Origin: Clostridiales bacterium
GTDB taxonomy: Bacteria > Bacillota > Clostridia > Oscillospirales > Oscillospiraceae
Direction of reading: 5' to 3'
Assembly (NCBI GenBank): GCA_019423635.1
Contig: JAHZBA010000013.1
Coordinates: 1 to 64,000 of the forward strand
DNA: 64,000 bases
Shown here: positions 22,045 through 30,851 of the stretch, piece after piece
How the letters are laid out: each line of letters opens with the position of its first letter
Numbering within the stretch: position 1 is the stretch's first letter
The notes under the pieces: model-generated
Databases searched by the model: none
Told to the model about the DNA's origin: nothing
What the model saw: only the letters and a program-made list of their open reading frames with translations
Program-made: the position numbers and the translations under genes

Positions 22045-24597
22045 ATGAAAAAGCACACACATCTGATGGGGAAGCGGCTTTTGTCGGCGGCACTGGCGAG
22101 TCTGCTGGCGTCGGCCTGCGCGATTCCCGCCGCTGCCGGGTCGCCCATCGGCGACGGCGTAACGCCGACTTATGATGAGGCCTACTATGCGACGCTGGAC
22201 TACTATGGCAACCTGCTGGACGGCAGCGTGGTGAAGAGCTATACCCTCAACGGCGCCACGTCCCTGACGGACTACGGCACATATGACGAAGTGGTGAACC
22301 TCACCGACGGCACCGCGCCGGCGGTGACCGGAGACGCCACGACCTTTGCCTTCAGCAAGACCGGTGCCCCCTCCCATTTCTATTTTGAGGGCAAGACGGC
22401 ATCCCCCTTTACATCGCTGCCCTGGACGCTGTCCGTCTCCTACAGCCTCAACGGCGTCGCCGCCAGGGCCGAGGATCTCGCGGGCAAAACCGGCGTGGTG
22501 GAGATCGCGGTAGACGCCGTCCCGAACGAGGGCGCCAGCGAGTATGCCCGGAACAACTACACCCTGGAGGCCATGGCCATGTTCAACCAGGACAACATTC
22601 TCTCCCTGGAGGCCCCCGGCGCCCAGGTGCAGCTGATCGGCAACCTGCGGGCCGTGCTGTTCATCGCCCTGCCGGGGGAGGAGCAGCACTTTCTCATCCG
22701 GGTGGGCGCCGAGGACTTCTCCTTTGACGGCATGACCTTCCTCATGGTCCCGGCCACCCTGAGCCAGCTGGAGGAGATTGCCAAGCTCAGCCAGCGCAAA
22801 GACGACCTGGAGGAGAACTACCACAAGCTCTCCGGCAGTCTGGACACGCTGCTGGACTCCTTTGCGGATCTGGGCAGCAGCCTGCGGGACACCGCCAGCG
22901 GACTGGAGGAGCTGAACCAGGCCCGGGACACGATCTCCAGCGGAAAGGACCAGCTCTACGCCGACGGCGACCGGGTGCTGGAGGATCTGGAAACGCTGGG
23001 CGGTTCCCTGAATACGCTGCCGGGACACCTGGACGACGCGGACCAGGCTGTCACCGATGTGACAGACTCCCTGTCCGAGGTGACCGACACGGCCGTCGGT
23101 CTGCAGAAAAATCTGGAGGATGTGGACGACTGCCTGAGGGATTTACAGCAGGATGTGCGCAGCATCCGCTCCGGCAGCGGGGATCTGCAGAGCAATCTGA
23201 CGAAGCTGGGCACAGATCTGAACAATCTGCAGGCCAGCCTCCGGGAGCTCCGGGAGACACTGGGCCTGCTGGATATCCGCATCAACGGCGGTCTGCTCTC
23301 CGAATTACCCGAAAAGGTGCAGGAAAACATCAAGGTCCAGGGCCAGCAGCTGAACGCCGTCCTGGCACAGGTGCAGGCGCTGGAGGGTGTGTGGGCCGCC
23401 GCGGCGAAGGACGGCGAGGGGAATCCCACCGAGACGATTTCCTATCAGCAGTTCTGCGCCGCCGCACTGATCGCCGGCGGGAAAGCCTCCACTGCCGCAG
23501 AGGCTGTAGGCCTTCTTGAGCAGGTGCAGACGGTCGACGCGGGCATCGCGGCGGTGAAGGCGGCAAATCCGGCGCTGTCCGACGCAGATGCGCTGGCCTT
23601 TCTCGTCACACAGGGGACGCTGACCCAGGCGCAGGCGGCGCAGTACGCCGCCGCCAAGCCCCAACTCGCCGCCATGGAGGCGGTCTACACCGCCGTCTGC
23701 GGCGGCACCGGCCAGACGATGGCCAGGGAGGACTTCTTCACCGCCATGCTGATGCTCAGCGACATCAATCAGCTGACAAATCCCACCCAGGAGGATCTTG
23801 CGGCGGTGCTGGGCAGGAAAAGCACCTATGCGCAGACCGGAAAGCTGCTCTCCGAGCTCAACGGGGACCACGACCTCTCCAGAGTCGCCGGCTTGCTGGA
23901 AAATCTCAGCGACCTCCTGACGCACATGGGAAGCGGCGGCCTCACGGGGGATCTCAGCGCTCTGGTGGGGAAGACCGACACCACCCTGGGGCACCTGGAC
24001 GACACCGCCGACGCGGGCCGGGAGATCCTGGATCGGGTGAACACGCTGCTGGATGAGCTGGAGGAGCTGGACGATACCGTCAACCGCCATGTCCCCGGGC
24101 TGCGGGATACCCTGCAGGACACCCGGACACTGGTCTTTGACATGGTGACAACGATTGACGACACCCACGGCTTTCTCTCCTCCTTCCGCTCTCTGGCCAA
24201 AACCTCCGGCACACAGCTGGACGACGGCACCAAAAAGAGCCTGGAGGGCCTGGCGGAGACGCTGCGGCGCACTGCCCGCAGCACAGACGCCGTCGCAGGC
24301 GTCAAAACCGCCAAGAACACCCTCAACGAGATCCTTGAGGATACCTGGGGGGAGTATACCGGTGACCTCAACAACCTGCTGCTGATGGACGCCACCGCCC
24401 AGGCCCACTCCCTCACCTCGGAGCAGAACGCCACCCCCGCCAGTATCCAGATTCTCATCCGCACGCAGGAGATCAAGGCGGAATCCGACGACGCGGCAGC
24501 CGCCGTCCAGGCCGCGGCGGAGCACACGACCTTCTGGGAGCGGGTGGCGCAGATGTTCCGGGACTTCTGGTCCGCCATCGCCGGCATCTTCAAATAA
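22045..24597 (+). CDS. Secreted coiled-coil partner of an MMPL exporter
   Basis: 850 residues with a signal peptide (about 1-32). A beta-rich extracytoplasmic head follows (about 35-240). From about 250 to 800 there are long helical stretches with repeating LxxLxxxL/DL patterns (DDLEENYHKLSGSLDTLL, LQKNLEDVDDCLRDLQQDV, TLGHLDDTADAGREIL), typical of YhgE/Pip-like coiled coils. A helix around 430-600 interrupts them. No strong C-terminal TM segment is visible. It is 19 nt upstream of the MMPL gene in the same operon. It may form a periplasm-like adaptor spanning the wall; this is inference. Start from GGGAGGG 5 nt upstream of ATG. Confidence 0.75.
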   Translation: MKKHTHLMGKRLLSAALASLLASACAIPAAAGSPIGDGVTPTYDEAYYATLDYYGNLLDGSVVKSYTLNGATSLTDYGTYDEVVNLTDGTAPAVTGDATTFAFSKTGAPSHFYFEGKTASPFTSLPWTLSVSYSLNGVAARAEDLAGKTGVVEIAVDAVPNEGASEYARNNYTLEAMAMFNQDNILSLEAPGAQVQLIGNLRAVLFIALPGEEQHFLIRVGAEDFSFDGMTFLMVPATLSQLEEIAKLSQRKDDLEENYHKLSGSLDTLLDSFADLGSSLRDTASGLEELNQARDTISSGKDQLYADGDRVLEDLETLGGSLNTLPGHLDDADQAVTDVTDSLSEVTDTAVGLQKNLEDVDDCLRDLQQDVRSIRSGSGDLQSNLTKLGTDLNNLQASLRELRETLGLLDIRINGGLLSELPEKVQENIKVQGQQLNAVLAQVQALEGVWAAAAKDGEGNPTETISYQQFCAAALIAGGKASTAAEAVGLLEQVQTVDAGIAAVKAANPALSDADALAFLVTQGTLTQAQAAQYAAAKPQLAAMEAVYTAVCGGTGQTMAREDFFTAMLMLSDINQLTNPTQEDLAAVLGRKSTYAQTGKLLSELNGDHDLSRVAGLLENLSDLLTHMGSGGLTGDLSALVGKTDTTLGHLDDTADAGREILDRVNTLLDELEELDDTVNRHVPGLRDTLQDTRTLVFDMVTTIDDTHGFLSSFRSLAKTSGTQLDDGTKKSLEGLAETLRRTARSTDAVAGVKTAKNTLNEILEDTWGEYTGDLNNLLLMDATAQAHSLTSEQNATPASIQILIRTQEIKAESDDAAAAVQAAAEHTTFWERVAQMFRDFWSAIAGIFK

Positions 24598-24616
24598 ACA
24601 GCTTGAGAGGTGTGCC

Positions 24617-26728
24617 ATGCTGAAAAAAGTCGCCAATGTCCTGACCCGAAAGCCAAAGCTGGTGGCCATGATCGCGCTTTTGCTGCTGATCCCCTCGGCT
24701 CTTGGCTATATCGCCACCCGGATCAACTACGACATCTTGTCCTACCTGCCGGAGGACCTGGAGTCCGTCCAGGGGGAACAGCTTCTGGAGGACCCCTTCC
24801 ACATGGCGGCCACCAGTATGCTGATGATCGAGGGGATGCCCGCCGCCTACAGCAACGACCTGCTCAACGACATCAAGGAGCTGCCCGGCGTCTCCAACGC
24901 CATCTGGCTCAGCAACGCCGTAGGCATCCAGATTCCAACCGACTTCATCCCCGCCGCCCTGCGGGAGATGTTCTATGCCGGCGACTCCACCATGATGATC
25001 ATACAGTACGAGAAGTCCGGTGCGGCGGAGGAGACCATGCAGGCCATCCAGGACGTGCGCAGGCTGTGCAATGAGCGGTGTTTTCTGGCCGGCTTCTCCG
25101 TGGTCATCAAGGACACCAAGGACCTGGTGGACCGGGAACTGCCGGTCTATGTAGGGCTGGCCGTGGTGCTGGCTCTGGCGGCCATGTCCCTGACCATGGA
25201 ATCCGTGGTGCTGCCATTCGTGTTCCTGGGCAGCATCGGCATCGCCATCATCTACAACTTCGGCTCCAACATCTTTCTGGGGGAGATCTCCTACATCACC
25301 CAGGCCATTGCAGCGGTCCTGCAGCTGGGCGTCACCATGGACTACTCCATCTTCCTCTACCACCGCTACCGCGAGGAGCGGCTGCACCATGAGGACCCCC
25401 GGGACGCCATGGCCGAGGCCATCGTCGCGGCCTTTACCTCCCTCTCCGGCTCCAGCCTGACCACCATCGCCGGCTTTTTGGCCCTTTGCTTCATGCAGCT
25501 GACCCTGGGCCGGGACATCGGCCTCGTCATGGCCAAGGGTGTTGTGCTGGGAGTCGCCACGGTGGTGCTGGTCCTGCCGGCGCTGCTGCTGATCTTCGAC
25601 GACAGGATCGAAAAGCACAAGCACCGCGTCCTGCACCCCAATTTTGCAAAAATGAACCGGTTTATCATCCGTCACCGGCGCTCTCTCGTGGTCCTGTTTT
25701 TGCTGCTGTTCCTGCCGGCGGTGTACGCGCAAAATCACACCGGCGTCTACTACAAGCTGGATGAGGCGCTGCCGCAGGATATGGACTCCATTGTCGCCAA
25801 CAACAAGCTGAAAAACGACTACGACATGGCGACCTCCCATTTTGTGCTGCTGCGGGACGATCTCTCCGCCACCGAGATGAACGAGCTGGAAAACGCCCTG
25901 AAAAACGTGGAGGGCATCACCTCCGTCCTCTCCTATCACACCATGCTCGGCACCGGCATCCCGGATTTCTTCATCCCCGCGGCTCTGCGGGATATGCTGA
26001 AGCAGGACGGCCGGCAGATGATGATGATCAACTCCACATATCCCACGGCCTCCGACGATGTCTCCGCCCAGCTGGCGGAATTGAGCGGCATCATCAAGAG
26101 CTATGATCCGGAGGCGCTGATTACCGGCGAGGCGGCGCTGACGGATGATCTGATCGTCACCTCCGCGGTGGACTTCAAGGTCACCAACTACATCTCCCTG
26201 GCAGCCATCTTCCTCATCATCGCGGTGGTGTTCCGCTCCCTCTCCATGCCGGTGGTGCTGGTGGCGGCCATTGAGCTGGCCATCTTCATCAACCAGGGCA
26301 TCCCCTACTTTACCGGCACCGTCATTCCCTTCGTCTCCCCCACCATCATCGGCTGCGTTCAGCTGGGCGCCACCGTGGACTACGCGATTTTGATGGCCAC
26401 CCGCTTCCGGGAGGAGCTGCAATCCGGAAAGGGCCGGGAGGAGGCGATCTGCACCGCGGCCACCTCCTCGGACGCCTCCATCATCACAAGCTCCCTGGTG
26501 CTGTTTTGCGCCACATTGGGCGTGGGCACGATCTCCGAAATTGAGATCATCAGCTCCATCTGCATGATGCTGGCCCGGGGCGCCCTGATCTCCGCCGTCA
26601 TCAGCATGTTCCTCATGCCGCCGGTCCTGTGCGTCTGCGAGCCCGTCTTCCACAGGACCAGCCTCCACTGGCGGAAGGCGGCACCGCCAAAAAAGCGGAC
26701 AGCGGTCCCTGGGGTCTCCGAAAAATAG
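24617..26728 (+). CDS. MMPL-family RND exporter
   Basis: 703 residues with the duplicated RND/MMPL plan: TM1, an outer loop domain, five TMs, then the same again. Each half carries the conserved GxxxDY motif in its TM4-like helix (LQLGVTMDYSIFLYHRYREE near 240; LGATVDYAILMATRFREE near 585), the proton-relay signature of this family. Substrates of MMPL proteins are usually lipids or hydrophobic compounds; here unknown. It follows the coiled-coil gene by 19 nt (GAGAGG as ribosome site) and ends before a strong terminator. Confidence 0.92.
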   Translation: MLKKVANVLTRKPKLVAMIALLLLIPSALGYIATRINYDILSYLPEDLESVQGEQLLEDPFHMAATSMLMIEGMPAAYSNDLLNDIKELPGVSNAIWLSNAVGIQIPTDFIPAALREMFYAGDSTMMIIQYEKSGAAEETMQAIQDVRRLCNERCFLAGFSVVIKDTKDLVDRELPVYVGLAVVLALAAMSLTMESVVLPFVFLGSIGIAIIYNFGSNIFLGEISYITQAIAAVLQLGVTMDYSIFLYHRYREERLHHEDPRDAMAEAIVAAFTSLSGSSLTTIAGFLALCFMQLTLGRDIGLVMAKGVVLGVATVVLVLPALLLIFDDRIEKHKHRVLHPNFAKMNRFIIRHRRSLVVLFLLLFLPAVYAQNHTGVYYKLDEALPQDMDSIVANNKLKNDYDMATSHFVLLRDDLSATEMNELENALKNVEGITSVLSYHTMLGTGIPDFFIPAALRDMLKQDGRQMMMINSTYPTASDDVSAQLAELSGIIKSYDPEALITGEAALTDDLIVTSAVDFKVTNYISLAAIFLIIAVVFRSLSMPVVLVAAIELAIFINQGIPYFTGTVIPFVSPTIIGCVQLGATVDYAILMATRFREELQSGKGREEAICTAATSSDASIITSSLVLFCATLGVGTISEIEIISSICMMLARGALISAVISMFLMPPVLCVCEPVFHRTSLHWRKAAPPKKRTAVPGVSEK

Positions 26729-26757
26729 ACCGCCGGCGCGCTCCGGACCTGAGAAAA

Positions 26758-26797
26758 ACACCGGCTCCGCCCGAATCGGGCGGAGCCGGTGTCCTTT
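26758..26797. terminator. Bidirectional terminator between MMPL and OLD-like genes
   Basis: A perfect 16-bp stem ACACCGGCTCCGCCCG / CGGGCGGAGCCGGTGT with a 3-nt loop, followed by CCTTT on the plus strand and AAAAAC-rich sequence (T-run on minus) on the other side. It separates convergent genes. Confidence 0.88.
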
Positions 26798-26913
26798 GAC
26801 CGATCTTAGAAAACAGGCGGGGCCGTATCTCTTCCGTCTTGCCCGGGCTCCATCCCAAAACCGCGCCAGGCGGCGCCAGAACGGAGCATCCGGCGCGGGA
26901 AGCCGGGGTCTTC

Positions 26914-28494
26914 TCAACACTCAAATTCCCGCAGAATCTCCTCAATCGGGTCAACCACCGCCCTGCGCTCCTGGGGGTACGCCCCTGCAATCGCCCGGAT
27001 GACATCCGTCCGGACATGGGTCTCCGGCAGTCCCAGACGCTCGGAGATGAAGTGGAACTCCGTGTGAACCGCACACCCCCGCGCCTCCTCCATGAGCTGC
27101 GCGGTCTCTCCCTGCCCGGCTCCCCAGAGCTCCGATAGCTCCCGGCAGATCTCCGGAGTTACCCCCTTCAGCATCCATTTCTCAGGGCAGACCTCCCCCG
27201 GCAGATAGCGCAGATGCCCATCCAGCCAGTCGTCAAAGGTCTCCTCCGTCCACCCGTTGTACCGCTTTTCCAGGTTTCGCTTCACGGCCTCCCTGGCCTG
27301 GCCGGCCTCTTTGATCTTGTCCCCGTCCAGAATGGCGACGCAGCTGTAGTCCTCCTCCCGGAAATGTGCCGCCAGCTGGCGAAGGACCGCCTGATCCGAT
27401 CCGACCGGCACGATGTGGACCCTGCGCCGCAGGGTCAGGGGGAGAAATTCCTGGACGATATTCTCCCCCATCACATCCTCCACCAGAACCTTCAGCTCCT
27501 CCATCCCCCTGCCCGAAAGCCGCCCAACGGCGTAGGCCGAGGAGATCCCCGTGGTAATCTCCGTCCTGCGGTGATAGGTCTCAATAAACTTTCTCCCCTC
27601 CGGCGGCAGCGCATCCAGCACCGCCCCGGAATGTGTGGAGCAGATGATCTGGCAGTGCAGCTCCCTGCAGATCTTTTTGAGCTCCTCCATGAAAATTCTC
27701 TGGGCCTCCTCGTGCAGACCCAGCTCAATCTCGTCAATGACCAGAAGCGCGCCCTCTCCCGCGGAAAACAGCTCAATCAGAATGGTGAAGATGGCGTTCT
27801 CCCCCGCGCCCATATTGAACCCGGAGTAATGCTGCGCCTGCCGGTCCACCACAAAGAGCCTGCGCCGGTCCACCGTCCGCAGATCCAGGGAGGTATAGTG
27901 CTTTCCCATGACCCTGCCGGCCACCTCCAGAATCCGCTCCCGGGTCCTCTGGTCAATCGCCGTGGAGCGGAATTTCCGGGAGTAGGAGCACTCCGTCTTT
28001 CTCTCGCTGGGCGGAACAATCCGCTGAATCCCAAGGAACACCACATTCCTGTCCAGCCGCCTGCTGTAATCGTTCCACTTCCCGCCGCGGCGCTTCCTGC
28101 GCGTCTGGCTTCCGTAGGTATACCACTCGCCGGTCTTTGAATTCTTCCAGCGCCCGAGAAAGAAGTATTTGATCTCAATGCCCTCCGGCTTTTCCTCGTC
28201 GTCCGTGGAGACAAAGAAATCCCGAAAGGTATAGTAGGGCTGATTCCGCTCCGGAGGAACATAGCCATTCCCACGGTTATGGTAGGCGCAGCACGCCAGG
28301 GCCAGCATGGTCGATTTGCCGCTCCCGTTCTTCCCCGCAATGGCCGTAATCGGGTAGGTGAATTCCAGCTTTGTGGGATATACGCCTCTCATCTTTCCCT
28401 GCCGCAGCTCAATGCTGCAAAGCGTGAGGGGTTTTAAGTTGTTTGCAAACCACTCCAGATTTTCCCTGTCCAACTGCGAGTACCGATACGGCAT
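26914..28494 (-). CDS. OLD-like AAA ATPase with a TOPRIM-like C-terminus
   Basis: About 526 residues. The Walker A is AIAGKNGSGKSTMLAL near the N-terminus. An ABC-like signature region follows (GFNMGAGENAIFTIL), then Walker B LLVIDEIELGLHEEA and H-loop IICSTHSG. The C-terminal third has LVEDVMGENIVQEFL and CVAILDGDKI, matching the Glu and DxD positions of a TOPRIM nuclease as in OLD proteins. Many OLD relatives act in phage defence, some as part of Gabija or PARIS; here no helicase or second TOPRIM gene is adjacent, so it is a solitary member. ATG 28494 is used because AGGAGG lies 7 nt upstream. Function is uncertain. Confidence 0.8.
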   Translation of the reverse strand: MPYRYSQLDRENLEWFANNLKPLTLCSIELRQGKMRGVYPTKLEFTYPITAIAGKNGSGKSTMLALACCAYHNRGNGYVPPERNQPYYTFRDFFVSTDDEEKPEGIEIKYFFLGRWKNSKTGEWYTYGSQTRRKRRGGKWNDYSRRLDRNVVFLGIQRIVPPSERKTECSYSRKFRSTAIDQRTRERILEVAGRVMGKHYTSLDLRTVDRRRLFVVDRQAQHYSGFNMGAGENAIFTILIELFSAGEGALLVIDEIELGLHEEAQRIFMEELKKICRELHCQIICSTHSGAVLDALPPEGRKFIETYHRRTEITTGISSAYAVGRLSGRGMEELKVLVEDVMGENIVQEFLPLTLRRRVHIVPVGSDQAVLRQLAAHFREEDYSCVAILDGDKIKEAGQAREAVKRNLEKRYNGWTEETFDDWLDGHLRYLPGEVCPEKWMLKGVTPEICRELSELWGAGQGETAQLMEEARGCAVHTEFHFISERLGLPETHVRTDVIRAIAGAYPQERRAVVDPIEEILREFEC

Positions 28495-28627
28495 ATGTCT
28501 CCTCCTTTCCAAAAAATGCAGATTTTTCTACAATATACCACAGGATCTCCGTCTTTTCAACAAAAACATCCCCGTGGAGAACAGCGCCCCGGGCCGTGCG
28601 CCTGCCCGCCGGCTCCTTTGCGCAGAC

Positions 28628-28663
28628 GAAGAGCCCTGTAACCAGACGGCTACAGGGCTCTTC
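28628..28663. terminator. Stem-loop between the VWA-FHA and OLD-like genes
   Basis: GAAGAGCCCTGTA (28628-28640) pairs perfectly with TACAGGGCTCTTC (28651-28663). The U-tract is poor on both strands. It lies in the 204-bp gap (28495-28698), which has no other feature except the OLD-like ribosome site. Confidence 0.6.
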
Positions 28664-28698
28664 CATCCGGGCCGCTCTCCGGCGGTGTATCCGGGTTT

Positions 28699-30135
28699 TT
28701 AAAATTTCAGCCGCACGGCGGCGGTTCCCATCCGGATCTCGTCTCCGCTGCGAAGGCGCACGGGGCCGCAGACGGTCTCCCCGTTGACCTGGGTGCCCTC
28801 CGGCGGCTGCAGGTCCTCCAGATACACCGCGCCCCCCGACAGAAACACTCTGGCGTGGCGGGGGGAGACTCCCTCGCCTCGCAGGGCGACGGCGCAGGCC
28901 GGATCGCTTCCGAGGACCAGCTCATCCGCACATTCCAGCTCCGTCTGTCCGCCGGCCAGCTCCCCCTGCACCACTTCCAGGCGCATGTAGACGCCTCCGG
29001 GAGCCTCCCCGGCAGGGGGCGGAGTCCGGTGCCTCTTCCGGTGCAGCAGCACTCCCACCGCCGCGGCCAGGAGGATGCCCGCCCCCGCCGTGGCCGCAAT
29101 GGGCCAGACTGTCCAGACGTCCGCCGGCTCCCTGTCCTCCGGAGCGGCTGCCGGCTCCGGCGCCGCCTCCGCAGGCGGTGTCTCCGGAGGATCTGCCTCC
29201 GGCAGCTCCGGCAGGTCCTGCGTGGGGGAGGACTCCGGCGCCCCCGTGAGCTCCGGCAGCTCCACCTCCGTCTGTGCCCGGCAGAGCAGCTCTCCGCCGG
29301 CGGAGAGGGTGACGGAGACCTGCTCCGTTCCCCCCTGGGAGACATAGCCGGAGAGGTCAAATCCGGTGACAAAGAGGGCGTCCGCCTGCTCCGCCAGGGC
29401 GGCGGCCGCCGCCTGGGCGTTCTGCTCCCCGACCACCTGGTGGATGCCCCCAGAGGCCTCCGCCAGGCGCCCCAGGCGCTCCAGGGCCTCTTCGTCGGCG
29501 CCGAAGCCCACGGAGTACAGCATCACATCGGACCGGCCCACCCGCTCCAGAAGCTCCTCGTAGGGGATGCCCCCCGCCGGGTCATACTGCACCGCGTCGG
29601 AGAGAACGACGGCACAGCGCAGCTCATTGCGCTCCCGGGGCAGCCCTTCCAGGTAATCCAGGGCCGCGCCGATGGCCGTGTGGAGCCGGGTGACCTTCTC
29701 GTCCATGGGGATCGCCGCCAGCTCTGCCGCCAGCTCCCCGGCGGGGACGTCCTCCCGGACCACGGTGAACTCGTCGCCGAAGGAGGCCAGGAGGAAGCGG
29801 GTGTGCTCCCCGCCGGTCTCCGCCAGGCTCCTGACAAATGTCTCCGCCTCCTGCCGGAAAGCGGGCATGGAGTTGGAGTTGTCCACCAGCAGCAGCCATG
29901 TCACCGGAGACCCCGCCTGCCGCACGGTCTCCAGACGGCCGGAGGCCGGGAAGATCCGCCCGCCCAGCCTGGCCTCCGCCTTGGTGGGGAGCGCGTCGTC
30001 TATGGTCATGTAGGTGTACAGCGTCCCGTCGCAGACAAAGGCGCGGACCATCCGGGCACTGGCGGCGGCCAGGGCGTTTGTACAAAGCAGCGCCGCCAGG
30101 CACAGGGCCAGCGCCGCAGATCGCATCCGTCTCAT
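28699..30135 (-). CDS. Secreted VWA domain protein with TM and cytoplasmic FHA domain
   Basis: 478 residues. A signal peptide (about 1-24) leads to an extracellular VWA domain at about 75-265. Its metal site reads DNSNSM (MIDAS DxSxS), with VVLSDAVQ further on. A Pro/Glu-rich linker follows, then one TM (about 345-365) and a C-terminal FHA domain (about 385-475: LVLGSDPACAVAL, GVSPRHARVF, TQVNGETV, DEIRMGTA). FHA domains bind phosphothreonine, so the cytoplasmic tail can read kinase output while VWA binds an outside ligand. It is the last gene of the signalling operon and overlaps the PP2C gene by 4 nt. Confidence 0.9.
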   Translation of the reverse strand: MRRMRSAALALCLAALLCTNALAAASARMVRAFVCDGTLYTYMTIDDALPTKAEARLGGRIFPASGRLETVRQAGSPVTWLLLVDNSNSMPAFRQEAETFVRSLAETGGEHTRFLLASFGDEFTVVREDVPAGELAAELAAIPMDEKVTRLHTAIGAALDYLEGLPRERNELRCAVVLSDAVQYDPAGGIPYEELLERVGRSDVMLYSVGFGADEEALERLGRLAEASGGIHQVVGEQNAQAAAAALAEQADALFVTGFDLSGYVSQGGTEQVSVTLSAGGELLCRAQTEVELPELTGAPESSPTQDLPELPEADPPETPPAEAAPEPAAAPEDREPADVWTVWPIAATAGAGILLAAAVGVLLHRKRHRTPPPAGEAPGGVYMRLEVVQGELAGGQTELECADELVLGSDPACAVALRGEGVSPRHARVFLSGGAVYLEDLQPPEGTQVNGETVCGPVRLRSGDEIRMGTAAVRLKF

Positions 30136-30848
30136 GCTTCCTCCTCCGCAAATACCGTGATGAGGGAAAGGTTGTCATTGCCCGGCGGCGTCCGGCGGAT
30201 ATGGCGGAGCAGCAGATTCTCCGCCCACTGCTCCGGTGTCTCCGCCTTCAGGAGGTCAATGAGCATCTCCTCCTGGTAGACGTACTCCCAAAAGCCGTCG
30301 GAGCACAGCAGGAAGGCGTCCCCCGGCAAAAGTGCCGCCGAGCCGGCCTCCGGCCTGCAGGGCTCCTTCCCCAGCGCCCGCAGAAGGCTGGAGCGGTCGT
30401 CGTCGTGGTAGGTGTCCATGTAGGAGATCTCCCCGCCCAGGTACTTCATATAGGTCACGGAGTGATCCCGCGTCACCTGGGTCAGTGTCCCGCCGGAGAA
30501 ACGGTACAGCCGGGAATCTCCGATGTGGGCCCAGACAGCCCGGCTTTCGGACAGGGAGAGGGCCACGGCGGTGGTCTTCATCTCCTCCTGCCCCGGCAGG
30601 GCCTGCTGCTCCAGAACCCTGGCGTTGGCCTCCTGAAACAGCGCCAGCAGGCGCTCCTCCTCCATCGGGCCGGCGGCGCAGCCTGCAAAGAGGGCATCCG
30701 CCGCCAACGCGGAGGCCACCTCGCCGCAGCCGTGGCCCCCCAGGCCGTCCGCCAGGACGAAGATTCCCCGCTCCGCGTCACAGCGGAGGCTGTCCTCGTT
30801 GTGGTCCCGTCCGCCCCGGTTGGTATAGCTGTATGCGGAAATTCTCAT
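30132..30848 (-). CDS. PP2C-family Ser/Thr phosphatase
   Basis: 238 residues, a compact bacterial PP2C as in PrpC/Stp. Metal-binding motifs are in place: RDHNEDS (about 14-20), VLADGLGGHG (about 31-40), GDSRLY (about 110-115), CSDGFWEY and GNDNLSLI near the end. It should strip phosphate from Thr/Ser targets of the neighbouring kinases. The gene sits 3 nt after the protease-FHA gene and overlaps the VWA-FHA gene (ATGA). Confidence 0.93.
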   Translation of the reverse strand: MRISAYSYTNRGGRDHNEDSLRCDAERGIFVLADGLGGHGCGEVASALAADALFAGCAAGPMEEERLLALFQEANARVLEQQALPGQEEMKTTAVALSLSESRAVWAHIGDSRLYRFSGGTLTQVTRDHSVTYMKYLGGEISYMDTYHDDDRSSLLRALGKEPCRPEAGSAALLPGDAFLLCSDGFWEYVYQEEMLIDLLKAETPEQWAENLLLRHIRRTPPGNDNLSLITVFAEEEA

Positions 30849-30851
30849 CGC

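Noticed and set aside
26914..28494. Complete Gabija or PARIS defence system
   Set aside because: No helicase partner and no separate TOPRIM gene is adjacent; only a single OLD-like gene can be supported.
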